Shown: positions 1-8,616 of the stretch, piece by piece
Numbering within the stretch: position 1 is the stretch's first letter
Layout of the letters: the number at the start of each line of letters is the position of its first letter
Assembly (NCBI RefSeq): GCF_002855495.1
Contig: NZ_PKRO01000005.1
Location: forward strand, 1 to 64,000
Reading direction: 5' to 3'
Length of the DNA: 64,000 nucleotides
Source: Porphyrobacter sp. TH134
GTDB taxonomy: Bacteria; Pseudomonadota; Alphaproteobacteria; Sphingomonadales; Sphingomonadaceae
The notes under the pieces: model-generated
What the model was told of the DNA's origin: nothing
The model's database searches: none
Seen by the model: the letters and a program-made list of their open reading frames with translations, nothing else
Program-made: the position numbers and the translations under genes

Positions 1-90
1 CATGCTCCCCGCCCCTGAAATCATCGCACGGTCACAACGAGACACCTCGTAACACTGGGTGTCGCCTTAGCTCGTAACACTGGGTGTCCA
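1..90 (-). mobile_element. Probable insertion-sequence end (IS21-like) with tandem terminal repeats
   Basis: An 18-base unit (CTCGTAACACTGGGTGTC) occurs at 46-63 and again at 71-88, a 25-base period. Read on the minus strand, the block starts with TG at 90-89. A GGGGAG ribosome-binding-like stretch (complement of 5-10) then leads to an ATG at 3-1, pointing out of the window. Terminal TG, short tandem repeats at the tip and a transposase start within about 100 bases are the known layout of IS21-family ends, so I infer an istA-type gene beginning at base 3. The transposase itself is outside the window, so the family is tentative. A promoter or operator array is the alternative. Confidence 0.45.
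46..88. repeat. Two direct copies of an 18-bp repeat
   Basis: Identical 18-mers lie at 46-63 and 71-88 with 7 bases between them. The first copy also sits in a short inverted repeat, GACACC at 41-46 and GGTGTC at 58-63. They could be transposase binding sites at an IS tip or operator half-sites. Confidence 0.85.
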
Positions 91-115
91 TTGACAATAC
101 AATGTCGGCGGGCCG

Positions 116-442
116 ATGCGTTACGAAGTGCCGGTGATTTCCAAGGCCGTTGATGGGGTCATGGCAGCGCAGATTGCTGCACTGGCAAAGCCGCTGAAGG
201 TTGTGACGGTGCCGGTGCCGGTGCCGCCTGCTGTCCCAGCTGCGCCTCGACAGCCGGCGCCGGCCGCATCTTCGGCAGTCGCTGCGCCGGTGAAATCAAC
301 GCCGCCGCCCGCCGCTCGGGGTGCGGCTGCGCAACCCAAGGCCAAGCTGCCACCGCAACCCGCCCCTGAAGCAGGGCCGCCGCCAAAGCCAACCACAGTC
401 AAAGATGCCTTCGGCGATCTGGATGGACCTGCGCCGCGCTGA
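116..442 (+). CDS. Pro/Ala-rich hypothetical protein, possibly the 3' remnant of an interrupted gene
   Basis: A 108-residue frame. Its first 30 residues look like ordinary folded sequence, residues about 30-90 are almost entirely Pro, Ala, Lys and Val, and the tail is acidic (DAFGDLDG). I recognise no domain. The frame is open upstream only to a stop at 92-94, right beside the presumed IS end at 90, and no convincing ribosome binding site precedes the ATG at 116. It may be the C-terminal part of a host gene cut by the element, or a small standalone protein. An antisense frame of similar length exists, as expected for such composition, so coding status is uncertain. Confidence 0.35.
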   Translation: MRYEVPVISKAVDGVMAAQIAALAKPLKVVTVPVPVPPAVPAAPRQPAPAASSAVAAPVKSTPPPAARGAAAQPKAKLPPQPAPEAGPPPKPTTVKDAFGDLDGPAPR

Positions 443-747
443 ATGTGCAAAGCACAGGCGACATCCCCATATGGCCGGGCCTTGACCGATGAAGGCCTGA
501 CCGGGCACGCAGGGGTCCATCTTCTAGCGGTTGACGCGCAACCCGAATCAGCTTAAGCGCCCCGCTCATTCGACACGTTCGAAGGCAGTTCGGCAGGCAT
601 CGCGCATGCGTATGTCGGTCGGGCCTTTTGTTGTTTGCACCTAGGTCATTCGGATTGGGTGTTGCGCGTGAGCGGTCGGATGTTGTGAGCGTTGAGATAG
701 GGGTGGTCCACCGATGGCCGATACTCCTGTGGAGCATGGAGAAATAA
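443..747. other. Intergenic region upstream of rpsM
   Basis: About 305 bases with no recognisable gene. In related genomes adk normally sits directly before rpsM, and no trace of it is visible here. The region should hold the promoter for the rpsM operon, but I cannot identify a convincing -35/-10 pair. A short GGTTG/CAACC inverted repeat lies near 520-535. Confidence 0.5.
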
Positions 748-1116
748 GTGGCTCGTATTGCCGGGGTCAATATCCCCACCAACAAGCGCGTAATCATCGC
801 GTTGACCTACATTCATGGTATTGGTCGCACCACCGCCGTCCAGATTGCTGACAAGCTGGGTATCGCGCACAGCGCCCGCGTGCAGGACCTCTCGGACGAG
901 GAAATCCTCCGCGTTCGTGAAACCATCGATGCCGATTTCACCGTGGAAGGCGACCTTCGTCGCAACACCGCGATGAACATCAAGCGCCTGATGGACCTTC
1001 GCGCCTATCGCGGCCTGCGTCATCGTAGCGGTCTGCCCGTTCGCGGCCAGCGCACTCACACCAACGCCCGCACCCGCAAGGGTAAGGCCAAGCCCATCGC
1101 GGGCAAGAAGAAGTAA
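748..1116 (+). CDS. rpsM: 30S ribosomal protein S13
   Basis: A 122-residue S13, the head protein of the small subunit that contacts P-site tRNA and forms bridges to the 50S subunit. It has the helix-two-turn-helix motif [16 protein letters not shown] near residues 25-40 and the basic tail [14 protein letters not shown] at the C-terminus. Length matches the family. The start is GTG at 748 with GGAGA at 738-742 five bases upstream; the protein begins [10 protein letters not shown] as expected. First gene of the distal alpha-operon block, 60 bases before rpsK. Confidence 0.98.
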   Translation: MARIAGVNIPTNKRVIIALTYIHGIGRTTAVQIADKLGIAHSARVQDLSDEEILRVRETIDADFTVEGDLRRNTAMNIKRLMDLRAYRGLRHRSGLPVRGQRTHTNARTRKGKAKPIAGKKK

Positions 1117-1176
1117 GCGAGCGGGGTCACCCCATTGCACGCTTTTTCCTTCTGACGAGTTAGAGGACACAAAACG

Positions 1177-1566
1177 ATGGCACGCGAACCAGGCCGTATT
1201 CGGCGTCGTGACAAGAAGAACATCACCAGCGGCGTTGCGCATATCAACGCTAGCTTCAACAATACCATGATCACCATCACCGATGCACAGGGGAATGCGA
1301 TCAGCTGGTCCAGCGCCGGTGCGATGGGCTTCAAGGGCAGCCGCAAGTCGACGCCGTATGCCGCTCAGGTGGCGGCTGATGATGCGGGCAAGAAGGCCGC
1401 CGAACACGGCGTGCGCACGCTCGAAGTCGAGGTCAAGGGTCCGGGTTCGGGCCGTGAAAGCGCGCTGCGGGGTCTTGCAGCTGTTGGTTTCAACATTACC
1501 TCGATCCGCGACGTGACCCCGATCCCGCACAACGGGGTCCGTCCTTCCAAGCGTCGCCGCGTCTGA
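1177..1566 (+). CDS. rpsK: 30S ribosomal protein S11
   Basis: A 129-residue S11, part of the 30S platform near the mRNA exit. Recognisable segments are the central [15 protein letters not shown] block and the C-terminal [10 protein letters not shown] tail, both hallmarks of S11. The ATG at 1177 follows AGAGGA with suitable spacing. It lies 60 bases after rpsM and 122 before rpoA in the conserved rpsM-rpsK-rpoA-rplQ order, so co-transcription is expected. Length is normal for alphaproteobacteria. Confidence 0.98.
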   Translation: MAREPGRIRRRDKKNITSGVAHINASFNNTMITITDAQGNAISWSSAGAMGFKGSRKSTPYAAQVAADDAGKKAAEHGVRTLEVEVKGPGSGRESALRGLAAVGFNITSIRDVTPIPHNGVRPSKRRRV

Positions 1567-1688
1567 TCCGCCGGGTTGGCGGGGGTGCGATGCATCCTCG
1601 CCGCCCGATCGGGTCTGATGCCGCGTCGCTTTTGCGCATCCGGCCCGCCCAAGTTTGAACCGCCCACAAGGCGAATTAGGGGAAATCC

Positions 1689-2744
1689 ATGTCCGTCAAC
1701 ACCAAGAACTGGCAGGAACTCAAGAAACCCAACACCCTCGAGATCAAGGACGGCGGCGATCGTCAGCGCAAGGTCACGTTTGTGGCTGAGCCGCTGGAGC
1801 GTGGCTTTGGTCTTACGCTCGGCAATGCGCTGCGGCGGGTGCTGCTGTCGAGCCTTCAGGGCGCGGCCATCACCTCGATCAAGATCGAAAACGTGCTGCA
1901 CGAATTCTCGTCGCTCGCTGGCGTGCGCGAAGATGTCACCGACATCGTCCTGAACGTCAAGCAGATCGCGCTCAAGATGGAAGGCGAAGGCCCCAAGCGC
2001 TTGCAGCTTTCGGCCACTGGCCCCGGCGCGGTCAAGGCTGGCGACATTGCTGTCACCGGCGATATCGAGATCATGAACAAGGATCTGGTGATCTGCCAGC
2101 TCGATGAAGGCGCGACGCTCAATATGGAGCTGACTGCTGATACGGGCAAGGGCTACTCGCCCGCTGTGCAGAACCGTCCGGCCGATGCGCCGATCGGGCT
2201 GATCCCGGTTGACTCGCTCTACTCGCCGGTCCGTCAGGTGAGCTACAAGGTCGAGAACGCCCGCGTCGGTCAGGAGCTTGACTATGACAAGCTCTCGCTG
2301 ACCGTCGAGACCGATGGCACCGTCACCCCGGAAGACGCCGTGGCCTATGCCGCGCGCATCCTTCAGGACCAGCTGACCCTGTTCGTCCACTTCGAAGATG
2401 GCATCCCGCAGCCGGTCGGCCAGATGATCGGTCACGCGGTGCAGCCGGAAGAAAGCGACGCCAACCAGCTCAACCGCTACCTCCTCAAGAAGGTGGACGA
2501 GCTGGAACTGTCGGTGCGTTCGGCCAACTGCCTCAAGAACGACAACATCATCTACATCGGCGACTTGGTCCAGAAGACCGAAGCGGAGATGCTGCGGACG
2601 CCGAACTTCGGCCGCAAGTCGCTCAACGAGATCAAGGAAGTGCTTTCCAGCATGGGTCTGCGTCTCGGGATGGATATCCCGGGCTGGCCGCCGGAGAACA
2701 TCGAAGAGATGGCGAAGAAACTCGAACAAGAGCTGCTCGGCTGA
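1689..2744 (+). CDS. rpoA: DNA-directed RNA polymerase alpha subunit
   Basis: A 351-residue alpha subunit. Residues about 1-235 form the N-terminal dimerisation and assembly domain ([17 protein letters not shown] near residues 34-50). After an acidic linker, the C-terminal domain carries the DNA- and activator-contacting RSANCLK segment, with R277, N280 and K283 matching the classic UP-element residues. Slightly longer than the E. coli protein, as is usual in this group. It starts at ATG 1689 after a 122-base gap from rpsK and is followed by a strong hairpin before rplQ. Confidence 0.98.
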   Translation: MSVNTKNWQELKKPNTLEIKDGGDRQRKVTFVAEPLERGFGLTLGNALRRVLLSSLQGAAITSIKIENVLHEFSSLAGVREDVTDIVLNVKQIALKMEGEGPKRLQLSATGPGAVKAGDIAVTGDIEIMNKDLVICQLDEGATLNMELTADTGKGYSPAVQNRPADAPIGLIPVDSLYSPVRQVSYKVENARVGQELDYDKLSLTVETDGTVTPEDAVAYAARILQDQLTLFVHFEDGIPQPVGQMIGHAVQPEESDANQLNRYLLKKVDELELSVRSANCLKNDNIIYIGDLVQKTEAEMLRTPNFGRKSLNEIKEVLSSMGLRLGMDIPGWPPENIEEMAKKLEQELLG

Positions 2745-2751
2745 TGAATTG

Positions 2752-2780
2752 GCAAGCCCCCGCGGAAAGCGGGGGCTTGC
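2752..2780 (+). terminator. Strong 12-bp hairpin between rpoA and rplQ (attenuator or processing site)
   Basis: A perfect 12-bp stem, GCAAGCCCCCGC at 2752-2763 and GCGGGGGCTTGC at 2769-2780, with a 5-base loop. It starts 8 bases after the rpoA stop. No T-run follows, so it is not a standard intrinsic terminator. It may stabilise the rpoA message, be cut by an RNase, or lower rplQ readthrough. Confidence 0.7.
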
Positions 2781-2864
2781 ACCCAGGGCGAAGGTGGCGG
2801 CCCGCAATGGCCACCGGGATGGAGCTACCTTGCACGGGCTCCCTACGAACGAAGGAAGTATATA

Positions 2865-3284
2865 ATGCGTCATGGTATGTCGGGCCGTAAGCTTGGCCGT
2901 AAGACCGGTCACCGCAACGCCCTGTTCCGCAACATGGCTGCCGCGCTGATCAAGCACGAGCAGATCAAGACCACGCTGCCCAAGGCCAAGGAACTGCGCC
3001 CCTACCTCGAAAAGCTGATCACGCTGGCCAAGCGCGGCGGCCTGTCGAACCGTCGCCTCGCGATGGCTCGTCTGGGTGACGAAGCGCAGCTCAAGAAGCT
3101 TTTCGAAGTGCTGGCTGAGCGTTATTCGGACCGCGAAGGCGGCTACACCCGCGTGCTGCGCGCTGGCGTGCGCGCCGGTGACGCCGTACAGATGGCGATC
3201 ATCGAGCTGGTTGACCGCGACGAAAGCGCTCGCGGTCAGGATTCTGGCCCGGTGCAGTCGGACGAAGAATTCGAAGAGGCATAA
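2865..3284 (+). CDS. rplQ: 50S ribosomal protein L17
   Basis: A 139-residue L17, a large-subunit protein near the exit tunnel. The N-terminus [20 protein letters not shown] is diagnostic. The ATG at 2865 has GAAGGAAG upstream. The last 20 residues are an acidic extension ([14 protein letters not shown]) beyond the core L17 fold, as seen in other sphingomonads. Last gene of the alpha-operon block; the next gene on this strand is unrelated. Confidence 0.98.
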   Translation: MRHGMSGRKLGRKTGHRNALFRNMAAALIKHEQIKTTLPKAKELRPYLEKLITLAKRGGLSNRRLAMARLGDEAQLKKLFEVLAERYSDREGGYTRVLRAGVRAGDAVQMAIIELVDRDESARGQDSGPVQSDEEFEEA

Positions 3285-3373
3285 GCCGCCTTTTTATTGA
3301 ACACGGGCATGGGGCCGGGGCGAGTTCGCTTCCGTCCCTTTCCTTTTGAGCGGGCAGGGCTAGGCTGCGTGTC

Positions 3374-4732
3374 ATGACCCGCACTGTCTTTGTTGCAGCA
3401 ACTGCGCTGCTTTTCGCCCTTCCTGCCACAGCCCAAAGCCAGCAAGAGCGCCTCGATGCGCGCTACGACCGGGCGCTAGCCGCCGGTTACAAGGCGCTTA
3501 TGCTGTGTGGCGCCATCGGCAATGCGATGGAAAATGGCACTGAGCGGTCGGCTGAAAGTGTCGAAGGGTTGGAACTCAAGGGTATTGATCCGGTGCTGGC
3601 TGCGATCATTCCCGAGCTGGAATACCAGATTGTTCAAGGCAAATACGGAGTGATCGAAGAAGTTCAGGTGTCGGTGACGGACGCTATGGCACCACGCAGG
3701 GCGATCTTTCGTCAAGGCAAGGGATGCACCGTGCTGCCGATCGGCACGCCGGTTTCGCCCGAGCGGCTGGACTACCTTCCGCGTCCCAGTGGCATGGCCA
3801 ATCTGCGCCCGCCGCAGGGCGCCGCGCTTGCACAGGCCATGGCGAGGGGAATGAACGATGGTTATGGATCGGGCACGCGGACGACGGCCATCGTGGTCAG
3901 CCGCGCAGGTCAGATTCGGGGCGAGCTGTATCATCCGGGTCTTGGGCAATATACCCCGCAGCGCACCTGGTCGGTGGCGAAAAGCATCGCTGCCACGCTG
4001 GTGGGCGCAGCGGTGCAGCGCAACGAGGCCATCGTCACCGCCTCAGCCGGGCTTGGCGAAGACGATAGCGATCCCCGCCGCGCGATCACCATCGACCATC
4101 TGCTCCGCATGGCCTCGGGACGCTATTCCGACACGCCCGGTAACCGCACCGATCCGCTCTATTGGGGCGGGGCGACGGTGGAGGAGGTCGCGCTCGATTG
4201 GCCGTTGATCGCCGCACCGGGGAGCAGCTATCGTTACGCCAACAACGACACACTTGCCGCCGTTAACGTGCTCAAATCGACCTTTGACGCGCATCCTCCG
4301 GCCGCGTTCTTCAAGATGCTCGGAATGCGACACACTGTTGCCGAAACGGATTGGCAAGGAAACTACATCCTGTCCTCACAAGTCTGGAGCACCGCGCGCG
4401 ACCTGGCAAAGTTCGGCCAGCTCTACCTCAACGATGGCAAGCTAGCCGACGGCACCCGCGTCCTGCCTGAAGGCTGGGTGCAATATGTATCCAGTCCCAG
4501 CGGCCCGCAGCCTGAGGGTGCGTTTGGCTATGGCGCAGGGTTCTGGCTGATGAACCGGTCCGAGGGCGTACCGGCCGATACGTTCGCGGCATTTGGCAAC
4601 CGGGGGCAATATGTGGTGATCGTGCCGTCCCGGCAGGTGGTGATTGTGCGGAGAGGCGAGGATCCGGCGGGGGCCAGTTTCGACATCGCTGCCTTCACCC
4701 GCGATGTACTGGCAGCCCTGCCGGCCGAGTAA
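3374..4732 (+). CDS. Exported serine hydrolase, class C beta-lactamase family
   Basis: A 452-residue protein with a cleavable signal peptide (MTRTVFVAATALLFALPATAQS). The catalytic domain carries the SxxK motif as SVAK (S200, K203) and the YxN motif as YAN (Y288-N290), as in class C beta-lactamases, DD-peptidases and esterases of the same fold. A third-motif candidate is FGNRGQYV near the C-terminus. About 100 residues between the signal peptide and the catalytic core are not typical of AmpC, so a beta-lactamase role should not be assumed; amidohydrolase or esterase activity is as likely. Periplasmic. It stands alone, 89 bases after rplQ. Confidence 0.85.
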   Translation: MTRTVFVAATALLFALPATAQSQQERLDARYDRALAAGYKALMLCGAIGNAMENGTERSAESVEGLELKGIDPVLAAIIPELEYQIVQGKYGVIEEVQVSVTDAMAPRRAIFRQGKGCTVLPIGTPVSPERLDYLPRPSGMANLRPPQGAALAQAMARGMNDGYGSGTRTTAIVVSRAGQIRGELYHPGLGQYTPQRTWSVAKSIAATLVGAAVQRNEAIVTASAGLGEDDSDPRRAITIDHLLRMASGRYSDTPGNRTDPLYWGGATVEEVALDWPLIAAPGSSYRYANNDTLAAVNVLKSTFDAHPPAAFFKMLGMRHTVAETDWQGNYILSSQVWSTARDLAKFGQLYLNDGKLADGTRVLPEGWVQYVSSPSGPQPEGAFGYGAGFWLMNRSEGVPADTFAAFGNRGQYVVIVPSRQVVIVRRGEDPAGASFDIAAFTRDVLAALPAE

Positions 4733-4903
4733 GTCGATGACATAGGTGGTGAGCGCTTGATTGAATCCACCCGTTCACAAAAAAGCCCCTTCGAATTAAC
4801 AAAACCTGTCGCCCCAATTCAGCTTCCCCACAGCCCGAATCGTGCAAATCATCCCTGACACCGCAAGCAATCCCGCCCGCGGTGGCACACGAGGATGAAT
4901 TCG

Positions 4904-5422
4904 ATGAGCACCTTCACCAACCGGCTGGCCTCCGGCAAATCGGCCCGGGTTGTGCTTGGCGCGGTCGCTGCCACTGCGCTGACGCTGGCTTCGGCCACCC
5001 CTGCGATGGCGGATGACCGCTATGACCGCGGCGGCATTGGTGCGGGCGAGATTATCGCCGGCGCTGTCGTGATCGGCGGCATTGCGGCGTTGGCTGGCGC
5101 CTTTGATGGTGACCGCAATTGGGATCGCGGCAACCGCTGGGATCGCGGCGGCTATGGCTTTGCTGGGGGCCCACGAGCTGCGGTGGATCGCTGTGTGCGC
5201 GCTGCTGAAAATCAGGCGCGCCGCTTTGGCGGCTACCGCTATGCCGACGTGATCGATGTGCGCGACATTGATCGCACCCGTGACGGGTTCCGCGTGCGGG
5301 GCCGGATCGATGTGGGTGGCGGCTTCAACCGGCGCGGCAATGATCGCGGCAACTTCACCTGCCGCGTCGATGGTCGCGGTGCGCCCTTCGTCGACTTCAG
5401 CGGCGTGCGCGGCCTGCGCTGA
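4904..5422 (+). CDS. Exported Gly/Arg/Asp-rich protein with a glycine-zipper-like segment
   Basis: About 172 residues with a signal peptide ending near TPAMADD. A hydrophobic Gly/Ala stretch follows (GEIIAGAVVIGGIAALAGAF), then a disordered Asp/Arg/Gly region (DGDRNWDRGNRWDRGGYG), then a small domain with two Cys (VDRCVRAAENQ and FTCRVDG). GAGG at 4891-4894 directly abuts an ATG at 4895 but lies 9 bases before the ATG at 4904, so I choose 4904. The neighbour at 5615 has the same architecture. Function unknown; a periplasmic or outer-envelope role is inferred from export. Confidence 0.8.
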   Translation: MSTFTNRLASGKSARVVLGAVAATALTLASATPAMADDRYDRGGIGAGEIIAGAVVIGGIAALAGAFDGDRNWDRGNRWDRGGYGFAGGPRAAVDRCVRAAENQARRFGGYRYADVIDVRDIDRTRDGFRVRGRIDVGGGFNRRGNDRGNFTCRVDGRGAPFVDFSGVRGLR

Positions 5423-5474
5423 TCGGCTGACTGTTTCGCGCGCCGGTTATGCCTTTTTCCGGAGCGCGTCCTTG

Positions 5475-5512
5475 CCGCCCCGCTGTCCTTAACCGGATGG
5501 CGGGGCGGTTTT
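5475..5512 (+). terminator. Rho-independent terminator
   Basis: A 9-bp perfect stem, CCGCCCCGC at 5475-5483 and GCGGGGCGG at 5500-5508, with a 16-base loop and TTTT at 5509-5512. It lies 52 bases after the stop at 5422 and separates this gene from its paralogue. Confidence 0.88.
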
Positions 5513-5614
5513 GTAAGTGATGGCTCGGTTCAGCCCAGCGCAAGCCTTGCACGGCTAATCGTCGCCTTATCGGAGCGTTGGTGGGCGCTCGCACAAGCAA
5601 CAGGAGAGAGCGCA

Positions 5615-6469
5615 ATGGCTCTGATGTTTCGCGCCACTATCATGGCAGGCGCGCTTGCTGGCACCACCTTTATCGCTGCGCCCGCGTCGGCGGCTACGCT
5701 GCCAGCTGGTCTGGCCCTGGGCGCACCATCAGCAGCGTTTGATGCCAGCCGTTATGATCCGGCAAGCAGCACCGCTGACTGGCGCTGCCGATGGGGCTGC
5801 GGCTGGGGACGCGGAGGCTGGGGCCATCGCCGCGGCTGGCGGCGCGGCCGCGTGGATGTTGGCGATGTCCTGATCGGCGCTGCCGTCATCGGCGGCGTTG
5901 CAGCCATTCTCAATTCCAACAACCGCCGCCAGCGCGACCGTGATGTGGTGGTGATCGAGCGGGACCGCGACACCCGTTACCGCGATGATCGCCGCGCCGC
6001 GCCGCGGGGCACGGGTTCTGCGGGCCTCGACAGCGCAGTGAACCAGTGCCTCGACCGGATTGAGCGCGATGTCCGGGTCGATACGGTTGATAATGTCGAT
6101 CGGACCGGAGCGGGCTGGCAGGTCAGCGGGGTGTTGTTCAACGGGGCACCGTTCCAGTGCCGGATCGGCAATAACGGCCAGATCGACGGGATTGATTATG
6201 GCGGCGGCCTGTCCACCATCGGCTTTGATGGCAGCGCTGCCAGCGCCGATCCTCGGGAGGATGGCCAATGGGACGACCAGCGTTATACCAGCGCGCGCGC
6301 AGCGGTGGGCAGCGGACTGCGCCCGGATTTCGCCGCACAAGACGCGTCGGGACCGGTAGGGCAGGCAGCGGCTCCGGTGGCGACCGCAGCGACCGACCGG
6401 ATGCCGGCCTATCCTGGCGGGCCGATCCCGGGCGAGGACATTCCTGAAACCATTGACGGCGATCTGTAA
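5615..6469 (+). CDS. Exported Gly/Arg-rich protein, paralogue of the upstream gene
   Basis: A 284-residue protein with a signal peptide (MALMFRATIMAGALAG...PASAA). A Trp/Gly/Arg-rich stretch with WGCGWGRGGWGHRRGWRRGR follows, then a hydrophobic glycine-zipper-like segment (DVLIGAAVIGGVAAIL), an Arg/Asp-rich linker, and a domain with CLDRIERDV and FQCRIGN that parallels the two-Cys domain of the gene at 4904. The C-terminal 70 residues are low complexity and Pro-rich. AGGAG precedes the ATG. Probably an ancient duplication followed by lengthening. No function can be assigned. Confidence 0.78.
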   Translation: MALMFRATIMAGALAGTTFIAAPASAATLPAGLALGAPSAAFDASRYDPASSTADWRCRWGCGWGRGGWGHRRGWRRGRVDVGDVLIGAAVIGGVAAILNSNNRRQRDRDVVVIERDRDTRYRDDRRAAPRGTGSAGLDSAVNQCLDRIERDVRVDTVDNVDRTGAGWQVSGVLFNGAPFQCRIGNNGQIDGIDYGGGLSTIGFDGSAASADPREDGQWDDQRYTSARAAVGSGLRPDFAAQDASGPVGQAAAPVATAATDRMPAYPGGPIPGEDIPETIDGDL

Positions 6470-6514
6470 GGCAGCGGGCCTTTATGGATCATGGCGCAGT
6501 GAAGCGGGGCGGCG

Positions 6515-7162
6515 CTAGTTTTCGCTCCGCTCACGGTCGCCATAGCTTGGCAGGCCCCATTCCCAGCGGATGGCGGCTGCGCGCAAGGCAAAGCCGCAGA
6601 CAAAAGCAAGGCTCCAAGCCGCAGCCTCCGGCACGCCCAGCCACGGTGCGGCAAGCATCCCCGCGACCGTCAGTGCCGACGTCAGCGCTGCCGGGGTGAC
6701 GTAGAGTTCCGGGCTCATGATGATCGACGGACGGCCTGCCACCACATCGCGGATGATCCCGCCGACACTGCCGGTAATCACGCCCATCAGCGCGGCCGGA
6801 ACTGGCGGAATGCCATAGGCAAGCGCCTTGGCACTGCCGAGCAAGGCATAGGCGGCCAGGCCCGCGCCATCGGCATAGGCAAAGCCCTTGCCCTCCCACC
6901 AGCGCACCGGCGTAAACCACGCAATCAGCGCCGTGCCAAGGCACACCGGGGCCACCCACGGGTCGTCGATCCAGAACACCGGCGCGCGTATCAGCAGATC
7001 GCGCACTGTCCCGCCGCCAACGCCGGTGACCAGTGCGAAGAACGCCATGGTGACGAAGGTCTGCCGCAGCCGCGCCGCCAGCACCGCGCCCGACAGCGCG
7101 AACAGCGCAATGCCCGCCAGATCAAGCAGGTCGAGGATCGGGGTGAGAACGGTGGGGTTCAT
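6515..7162 (-). CDS. Trimeric intracellular cation (TRIC)-type channel, UPF0126 family protein
   Basis: A 215-residue polytopic membrane protein. The family's two internal repeats are visible: GVGGGTVRDLLI with PVFWIDDP in the first half and GSVGGIIRDVVAGRP with ELYVTPA in the second. Bacterial members of the TRIC/UPF0126 family form trimeric cation channels; the physiological ion is not settled. I start at the ATG at 7162 (MNPTVLTPILDLLDLAG), because the longer frame adds an Arg-rich stretch and runs into the amidase gene. It lies 14 bases downstream of the amidase stop, so the two are probably co-transcribed. Confidence 0.9.
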   Translation of the reverse strand: MNPTVLTPILDLLDLAGIALFALSGAVLAARLRQTFVTMAFFALVTGVGGGTVRDLLIRAPVFWIDDPWVAPVCLGTALIAWFTPVRWWEGKGFAYADGAGLAAYALLGSAKALAYGIPPVPAALMGVITGSVGGIIRDVVAGRPSIIMSPELYVTPAALTSALTVAGMLAAPWLGVPEAAAWSLAFVCGFALRAAAIRWEWGLPSYGDRERSEN

Positions 7163-7176
7163 GGCACGGGCAGCAA

Positions 7177-8535
7177 TCAGCCGTGCAGGATTTGGCTGAT
7201 CGCCTCGGCTGCCGCGATGCAATCGAGGTCGCTCCAGCGGGGGCCGATTACCTGCATACCGCAGGGCAAAGTGCTGCCCAGATAGGTGCCGCTGCCGATC
7301 GGTAGTACGGTTGCGGGCAGACCGGGGAAGGTTGCCATCCCGGCCCACACGAGGCCGCTGCCGCCGGGTTCCTCGCGGCCATTGATTGTCAGCGTGCCTC
7401 TGAACACGGCTGTGTCATCATGCGGCACGGCCAGCATCGGGGCGGGTGGGGCAAGGATGAAGTCGTAGGTTTGAAACAAGGCACCCCATTGCGCGGCATT
7501 GGCAGCCTGCGCGTCAAGCAGATCAAACCAGTCGGTCGCGGTCGCCCGCTTGCCATCGGGTGCCGGCGCACCGCGCGCCATGGCGATGTTCATCATCTTG
7601 AGATAGGCCCGGTTCTGCTGCGCTTGATCAGGGATGAGTTCGCTCACACGGTCAATGGTCACGCCTGCGCAGGCGAGGGTTTCCAGCGCCGCTTCGGTCG
7701 GTTCCAGCACGCTGGCATCCACGGCCACGCCGGGCAGGGCGGTGATCGCCAGCAGGCGGCATTCCTTCAGCGGCTTGGTGCGGCGGCGTAGCGGGACTTC
7801 GGCCCCGACCTCAACCAACGCAGCCAGATCGGGCGCGTTACGGGCCAGCGGCCCGGCGATGGACAGCTCCCCGTCATGTGCGGCGATGAAGCCTTCGGCC
7901 CGCGCCATGGCCGGGTGGTCATGGCCGTGTTTGGGCACCAGCCCCCATGTCGTTTTGTGACCCCACACCCCGCAAAAATGCGCGGGCACCCGCACCGACC
8001 CGCCAATGTCGGTGCCGTAGTCGCAGGCCACCATACCGCTCGCCACAGCTGCCGCGCTGCCGCCTGACGATCCGCCGGGCGATCGGGCCGGATTATGCGG
8101 GTTCACGGTGCGGCCATAGACCGGGTTGAAGCTCTGCCAATCGGTCAGATCGACCGGCACGTTGGTCTTGCCGATGATAATCGCACCGGCGGCCTTCAAT
8201 CGCTGCACCAGCAGCGCATCGCGCGGCGCGGGCTGATCGCGGAACTGGGGATGGCCCCAGGTGGTGGGCAGACCCGCGACATCGAAGCTTTCCTTGATCG
8301 TCATCGGCACGCCGAACAAGGGCTGGCCTGCACCCGGCCCGCGGCTTTGCATCGCGCGGGCTTCGGCATAGGCGGCCTCGAAATTGGGTACGGCCAGCGC
8401 GTCGATATCACCATCAAGCTGTTCGATCCGCACAATCGCCGCGTCCACGGCCTCGGCCACGCTGAGCCTGCCGGTGCGGATGGCCTGCGCCGTGGCCAGC
8501 GCGCCCGGTTCTTCGGTCAGTTGCGGATAGGCCAT
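7177..8535 (-). CDS. Amidase (amidase signature family)
   Basis: A 452-residue amidase-signature enzyme that hydrolyses amide bonds through a Ser-cisSer-Lys triad. The triad fits K81 (PMTIKESFDV), S156 in the Gly/Ser loop SPGGSSGGSAAA, and the nucleophile S180 in DIGGSVRVPA, with the correct 24-residue spacing between the serines. No signal peptide, so cytoplasmic. The substrate cannot be read from sequence, and it is not adjacent to gatC or gatB, so a GatA role is unlikely. Start taken at ATG 8535 (MAYPQLTEE). Confidence 0.92.
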   Translation of the reverse strand: MAYPQLTEEPGALATAQAIRTGRLSVAEAVDAAIVRIEQLDGDIDALAVPNFEAAYAEARAMQSRGPGAGQPLFGVPMTIKESFDVAGLPTTWGHPQFRDQPAPRDALLVQRLKAAGAIIIGKTNVPVDLTDWQSFNPVYGRTVNPHNPARSPGGSSGGSAAAVASGMVACDYGTDIGGSVRVPAHFCGVWGHKTTWGLVPKHGHDHPAMARAEGFIAAHDGELSIAGPLARNAPDLAALVEVGAEVPLRRRTKPLKECRLLAITALPGVAVDASVLEPTEAALETLACAGVTIDRVSELIPDQAQQNRAYLKMMNIAMARGAPAPDGKRATATDWFDLLDAQAANAAQWGALFQTYDFILAPPAPMLAVPHDDTAVFRGTLTINGREEPGGSGLVWAGMATFPGLPATVLPIGSGTYLGSTLPCGMQVIGPRWSDLDCIAAAEAISQILHG

Positions 8536-8616
8536 GCGTTGCGTCCCCTCGTCTCTCCGAGCGCAGGTGTAACGGGGCGCAGCGCGCGGCAAAAGCCTGC
8601 GCGCCAAGTTAACTGT

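Noticed and set aside
1365-2957. A 530-codon minus-strand frame across rpsK and rpoA
   Set aside because: Antisense shadow of two essential, unmistakable genes.
3374-4732. Annotation of the serine hydrolase as a resistance beta-lactamase
   Set aside because: SxxK and YxN motifs are shared by many esterases and peptidases of the fold, and the long N-terminal region is not typical of AmpC.
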